Shown here one piece after another: positions 22,813-23,972 of a stretch of DNA of 23,972 nucleotides. Both the position numbers and the translations under genes were made by a program. A model generated the notes under the pieces. The model did no database searches, had not been told where the DNA came from, and was given only the letters and a program-made list of their open reading frames with translations. This DNA comes from a virus. Numbering within the stretch: the stretch's first letter is position 1; every line of letters begins with the position of its first letter. The stretch lies in the IMG/VR virus record IMGVR_UViG_3300037504_000220, positions 1 through 23,972 of that record; one strand, 5' to 3'.

Positions 22813-22962
22813 TCACAAAATATAGCCTAGGATCGACATCAGGATTGCCCCGAGTAGTAGCGATATCCAGAGCAATAAAAACACTATTGCCCACGCTGCG
22901 TCGGCGATTGAGTTAAGCTGCTTCCAGCCGCCATCATACGATAGTGATACACGGTCTTTCAT
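22813..22962 (-). CDS. Tiny single-span membrane protein (49 residues)
   Basis: ATG at 22962 with GGAG 8 bases upstream, stop at 22813. The first 23 residues are soluble (MKDRVSLSYDGGWKQLNSIA). Residues 24-47 (WAIVFLLLWISLLLGAILMS and on) form one strong membrane span ending at the C-terminus. Such tail-anchored shapes occur in phage toxins, holins and inhibitors, but no family is recognised. It sits between attC-like repeat E and a lone GTTGGGC box (22804-22810), so it looks like a one-gene cassette in the terminase gap. Confidence 0.65.
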   Translation of the reverse strand: MKDRVSLSYDGGWKQLNSIADAAWAIVFLLLWISLLLGAILMSILGYIL

Positions 22963-22981
22963 GTCTTCATCTCCATTCACC

Positions 22982-23038
22982 GCCCAACAAGGCGATTCAG
23001 CGGGACGGCTTCGCCGCCCCTGATCTTGGTGATTAGCC
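22982..23038 (+). repeat. attC-like repeat, copy E
   Basis: Begins with GCCCAAC (22982-22988), matching the attC box RYYYAAC, then CAAGGCGATTCAGCGGGACG, an inner hairpin GGG-a-CGGC-ttc-GCCG-c-CCC, and ends with GATTAGCC. A matching GTTGGGC, the complementary box, lies at 22804-22810 on the far side of the tiny membrane gene. Left arm and core match copy D, and more distantly A-C. Confidence 0.5.
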
Positions 23039-23040
23039 TG

Positions 23041-23205
23041 CTATATACTTCGCTTTGCAGGTGGCGGCGTACGCCGTGGACGTGGTGGCGGCGATTTGAG
23101 CCTGCGCCCTGGCCTATCCATGTCCACCCGCAGCGCCCACAGCAATAAACGTGTGGCTAGCAGCATTCCGCCTCCAGCTATGGCAATCGCGAAAAGTTGC
23201 TCCAT
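23041..23205 (-). CDS. Tiny single-span membrane protein (54 residues)
   Basis: ATG at 23205 with AAAGGA about 10 bases upstream. An upstream non-ATG extension would run through repeat D and is unlikely. Residues 1-23 (MEQLFAIAIAGGGMLLATRL and on) form one membrane span; the rest is basic and proline-rich (RPGRRLKSPPPRPRRTPPPA), presumably cytoplasmic. It resembles no family I know; small phage membrane effectors often have this plan. It lies between attC-like repeats D and E, in the gap between small and large terminase genes. Confidence 0.65.
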   Translation of the reverse strand: MEQLFAIAIAGGGMLLATRLLLWALRVDMDRPGRRLKSPPPRPRRTPPPAKRSI

Positions 23206-23231
23206 GGTACCAATGTCCTTTCCGGTTCGAC

Positions 23232-23274
23232 GGCCAAAAACGCGATTCAGCGGACCGCTTCGCGGCGCGCTGAT
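23232..23274 (+). repeat. attC-like repeat, copy D
   Basis: GGCCAAA (23232-23238), then AACGCGATTCAGCGGACCGC and a nested hairpin CAGCG-ga-CCGC-ttc-GCGG-cg-CGCTG, ending CTGAT. The stretch GCGATTCAGCGG is identical to copy E. The outer right arm is degenerate. It lies between the small terminase stop (23288) and the 54-residue membrane-protein gene. Confidence 0.45.
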
Positions 23275-23287
23275 GGTGTCATTGTTC

Positions 23288-23809
23288 TCATGCACCTGGG
23301 TTATCTTTTGCAAAGTTAAGCGCCTCAGCAATTTCGGACTCTATAACCTTGGTTATCTGCTGCTTCGCGTCGATTGAGACGTTCAGCCTTTTGCAAACGA
23401 TTTGCGGGATGTTTGCAAGCCTATCACCGATCTTGTCTCGAAGGTTGTAAAGCGCCTGTTGCATCGTTTTACGCTCGACCAACTTTCCTTGCATCTGTTT
23501 CAGCTCAAGCTGTGCCTTTTCGTTCTGCAGAAATGCATTCCGCGCTTTCTCTCGCTGTGCTGCCAGCACGTAGGTTCGCACAGGTATTCGTACGATCGCG
23601 TCATATGGACACTTGCCTGGTAGCTTCTGGTCTGATGCAACGCCATCGCTGTCACCAGTCACGCCGATGTTCTTGCCGTTCTGGTCGCACCATTCGACCC
23701 ACGCCTCATAGTCTATTTCCCGAGGCGCTCCTTGGCTCCGCCAGTTGCTGATTGTTGATTGCGGGACTCCAAGCTGAATGGCAAGTCCTGCCCAAGATGG
23801 TCTAGGCAT
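23288..23809 (-). CDS. Terminase small subunit (probable)
   Basis: A 173-residue protein. ATG at 23809 with AAGGG 7 bases upstream. Residues ~5-30 (WAGLAIQLGVPQSTISNWRS) are a helix-turn-helix for binding the packaging site. Residues ~80-115 form a basic coiled coil (AQREKARNAFLQNEKAQLEL), followed by GKLVERKTMQQALYNLRDKI and LANIPQIVCKRLNVSIDAKQ, the usual Nu1/DUF1441-type C-terminal layout in which the A-R-x-x-x-x-P segment recurs. It recognises phage DNA and hands it to the large subunit. Normally the two terminase genes adjoin; here about 530 bases with two tiny genes and two repeats separate them. Confidence 0.75.
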   Translation of the reverse strand: MPRPSWAGLAIQLGVPQSTISNWRSQGAPREIDYEAWVEWCDQNGKNIGVTGDSDGVASDQKLPGKCPYDAIVRIPVRTYVLAAQREKARNAFLQNEKAQLELKQMQGKLVERKTMQQALYNLRDKIGDRLANIPQIVCKRLNVSIDAKQQITKVIESEIAEALNFAKDNPGA

Positions 23810-23852
23810 GTGCGAACCCTTCTTTCGTTGCGCGGTATGACGTGTTGCAAAA

Positions 23853-23870
23853 TTCGACCAAGGAGTCGAA
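23853..23870. promoter_or_regulatory. Inverted repeat upstream of the small terminase
   Basis: TTCGAC (23853-23858) and GTCGAA (23865-23870) are perfect inverted repeats around a 6-base spacer, 44 bases upstream of the small terminase start. A second pair, CCGTAGG (23921-23927) and CCTACGG (23962-23968), lies farther out. They could be an operator or part of the packaging recognition region. I see no convincing promoter in 23,810-23,972 on either strand. Confidence 0.35.
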
Positions 23871-23972
23871 AAGTACGACTATGGTGTTGCATCTTCGGAC
23901 TCTATGTCCACCCGGCTTACCCGTAGGTCATTTTGACGTGTGAAAAAAATCAACGGACTGGCCTACGGCAAT

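Noticed and set aside
23810-23972. Late promoter upstream of the small terminase
   Set aside because: TTGATT near 23,945 has no acceptable -10 box at the right distance; only inverted repeats are supported.

Overview
This 24 kb window is the late (virion) region of a tailed phage or prophage with siphovirus-like organisation. Almost all of it is read from the minus strand, starting with the small terminase subunit at the right end and finishing with tail-tip genes near position 2,060. Most junctions are 4-base ATGA/GTGA or TAATG/TGATG overlaps, so the block behaves as one long late operon. No integrase, replication gene, tRNA, rRNA or recognisable endolysin is present, and the host cannot be named. 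Consistent Shine-Dalgarno sequences, a lipobox protein and a classical sigma70-like promoter suit a Gram-negative bacterial host with ordinary initiation signals. This is inference.

Right to left (the direction of transcription): small terminase (23,288-23,809); two tiny single-membrane-span proteins, each beside an attC-like imperfect hairpin repeat; a GpA-family large terminase; a three-gene insert encoding a GT8-like glycosyltransferase, an MptE/DUF115-like protein and an AT-hook plus zinc-ribbon protein; an intergenic hairpin next to a 16-bp perfect palindrome containing the parS core; a gpW-like joiner; a lambda-type portal; a fused prohead protease-major capsid protein; a probable decoration protein; two fiber-like structural proteins; a DUF1617-like protein; a small coiled-coil protein; a holin-like and a lipoprotein-like membrane protein; head-tail closure; tail terminator; tail tube; two unassigned tail-assembly genes; a short tape measure; and four distal-tail or baseplate genes.

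The left 2 kb is different. A plus-strand gene with its own promoter and a signal peptide converges on the last tail gene and looks like a moron. It diverges from a small Cro/YdaS-like HTH gene, which is followed by three further small minus-strand genes (the last cut by the window edge). A 40-60 bp attC-like repeat separates each of these small genes from the next.

The most unusual signal is this family of five attC-like repeats, three in the left accessory block and two between the terminase genes, each beside one tiny gene. It looks like integron-style single-gene cassette capture inside a phage. Second is the parS-type palindrome in the structural operon, which could recruit a ParB protein. 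Third is the placement of fiber-like and lysis-like genes between the capsid and connector genes, with a sharply AT-rich segment in the larger fiber.
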